Below are positions 45,740 to 46,040 of a DNA stretch of 46,040 nucleotides, one piece after another (the stretch's first letter is position 1; the number at the start of each line of letters is the position of its first letter). The stretch is from contig CAMWRX010000014.1 in NCBI GenBank assembly GCA_947176765.1, positions 1 to 46,040 on the forward strand. The letters are read 5' to 3'. Source of the DNA: an uncultured bacterium. Lineage in GTDB: Bacteria > Bacillota > Clostridia > Oscillospirales > Oscillospiraceae. The notes below the pieces were generated by a model. The model was not told where the DNA came from and ran no database searches. It saw only the letters and a list, made by a program, of their open reading frames with translations. The position numbers and the translations under genes are program-made.

Positions 45740-46040
45740 ATGAATCACAAACGAACATGGATCGAAAAATTCAGCGATTTTGTCTCAGGAAAGGGTTTCT
45801 ATCTTGTGGTCCTCATCTGCGTGGCCGCCATCGCGCTGTCCGGCTACTACCTGGTGCAGGGCGTGCGCAGCGGCGTGGAGGACACCCTCGACCAGCCGGT
45901 GTCCGGCTCCGCCGCCATCGTGAATCAGCCCAGTCCGGCTCCGACGGTGACGCCCAGCGTCAAACCCACCAATCCCCCCGCCGTGAGCACCGCCCGGATC
46001 ACCACGACCCCGTCGGCCGCTCCCACGCCCACCGCGGAAC
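45740..46040 (+). CDS. SpoIIQ-like membrane-anchored protein (partial)
   Basis: The frame runs from ATG 45740 to the window end. The first ~100 residues show a short cytoplasmic part (MNHKRTWIEKFSDFVSGKGF), one membrane span (YLVVLICVAAIALSGYYLVQ) and a Pro/Thr/Ser-rich linker outside. In related spore formers this opening belongs to SpoIIQ-like M23 proteins of the feeding tube, whose peptidase domain would follow. GGAGGTGTTACT precedes the ATG. The call is by N-terminal look only. Confidence 0.55.
   Translation, partial: MNHKRTWIEKFSDFVSGKGFYLVVLICVAAIALSGYYLVQGVRSGVEDTLDQPVSGSAAIVNQPSPAPTVTPSVKPTNPPAVSTARITTTPSAAPTPTAE

Overview
The window looks like chromosomal DNA of a GC-rich, endospore-forming Clostridia of the Oscillospiraceae type (Flavonifractor/Lawsonibacter-like). 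Supporting signs are YabP, YabQ and a SpoIIQ-like protein, T-box and cyclic-di-GMP riboswitches, strong AGGAGG ribosome sites, long-form HPF and ftsEX-M23-S41 synteny. The genus is inferred from gene content and was not checked by a search.

Bases 1 to about 10,185 are the right-hand part of a prophage or phage-like element that continues off the left edge. Its GC content is visibly lower than the host's. It carries a repressor-like XRE protein, a divergent SF3 (D5/P4-type) helicase, an AT-rich repeat region that may be an origin, an HNH endonuclease, an ArpU/RinA-like regulator, a Holliday-junction-resolvase-like nuclease and several unknown proteins. The element stops abruptly inside the last ~30 codons of yebC (10180-10275), so the 3' end of yebC is the probable attachment site.

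Bases 10,300-22,360 hold amino-acid and sporulation/division genes. In order these are a Nif11-like small protein, a GNAT, T-box-controlled leuA, an HTH-GyrI regulator, hpf, an isolated holin-amidase pair, and an RHH repressor with palindromic operators and a possible small RNA. They continue with a Tyr-rich leader peptide and attenuator before DAHP synthase and tyrA, then yabP-yabQ-divIC-yabR, an amidohydrolase and a fumarase alpha subunit.

Bases 22,360-46,040 hold prfC behind an ATG-TAA start-stop leader, a HAD hydrolase, and degV behind two tandem cloverleaf inverted repeats. Next come an S41 protease, an M23 coiled-coil hydrolase, ftsX and ftsE (one minus-strand cell-wall/division cluster), a PucR/CdaR regulator, a pseudouridine synthase and a DUF4830-like protein. 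Then follow nagA-nagB-rpiR, a TetM/EF-G-like GTPase fused to a YacP/Rae1-type NYN nuclease, and a c-di-GMP-riboswitch-controlled secreted beta-helix protein. The window ends with recG, a frameshifted tmrB, a methyltransferase and the start of a SpoIIQ-like protein.

The items most worth following up are the GTPase-NYN fusion, the start-stop leader of the release-factor gene, the sequestered ribosome site/pseudoknot before the HNH gene, the tandem cloverleaf DNA, and the Tyr-codon leader.
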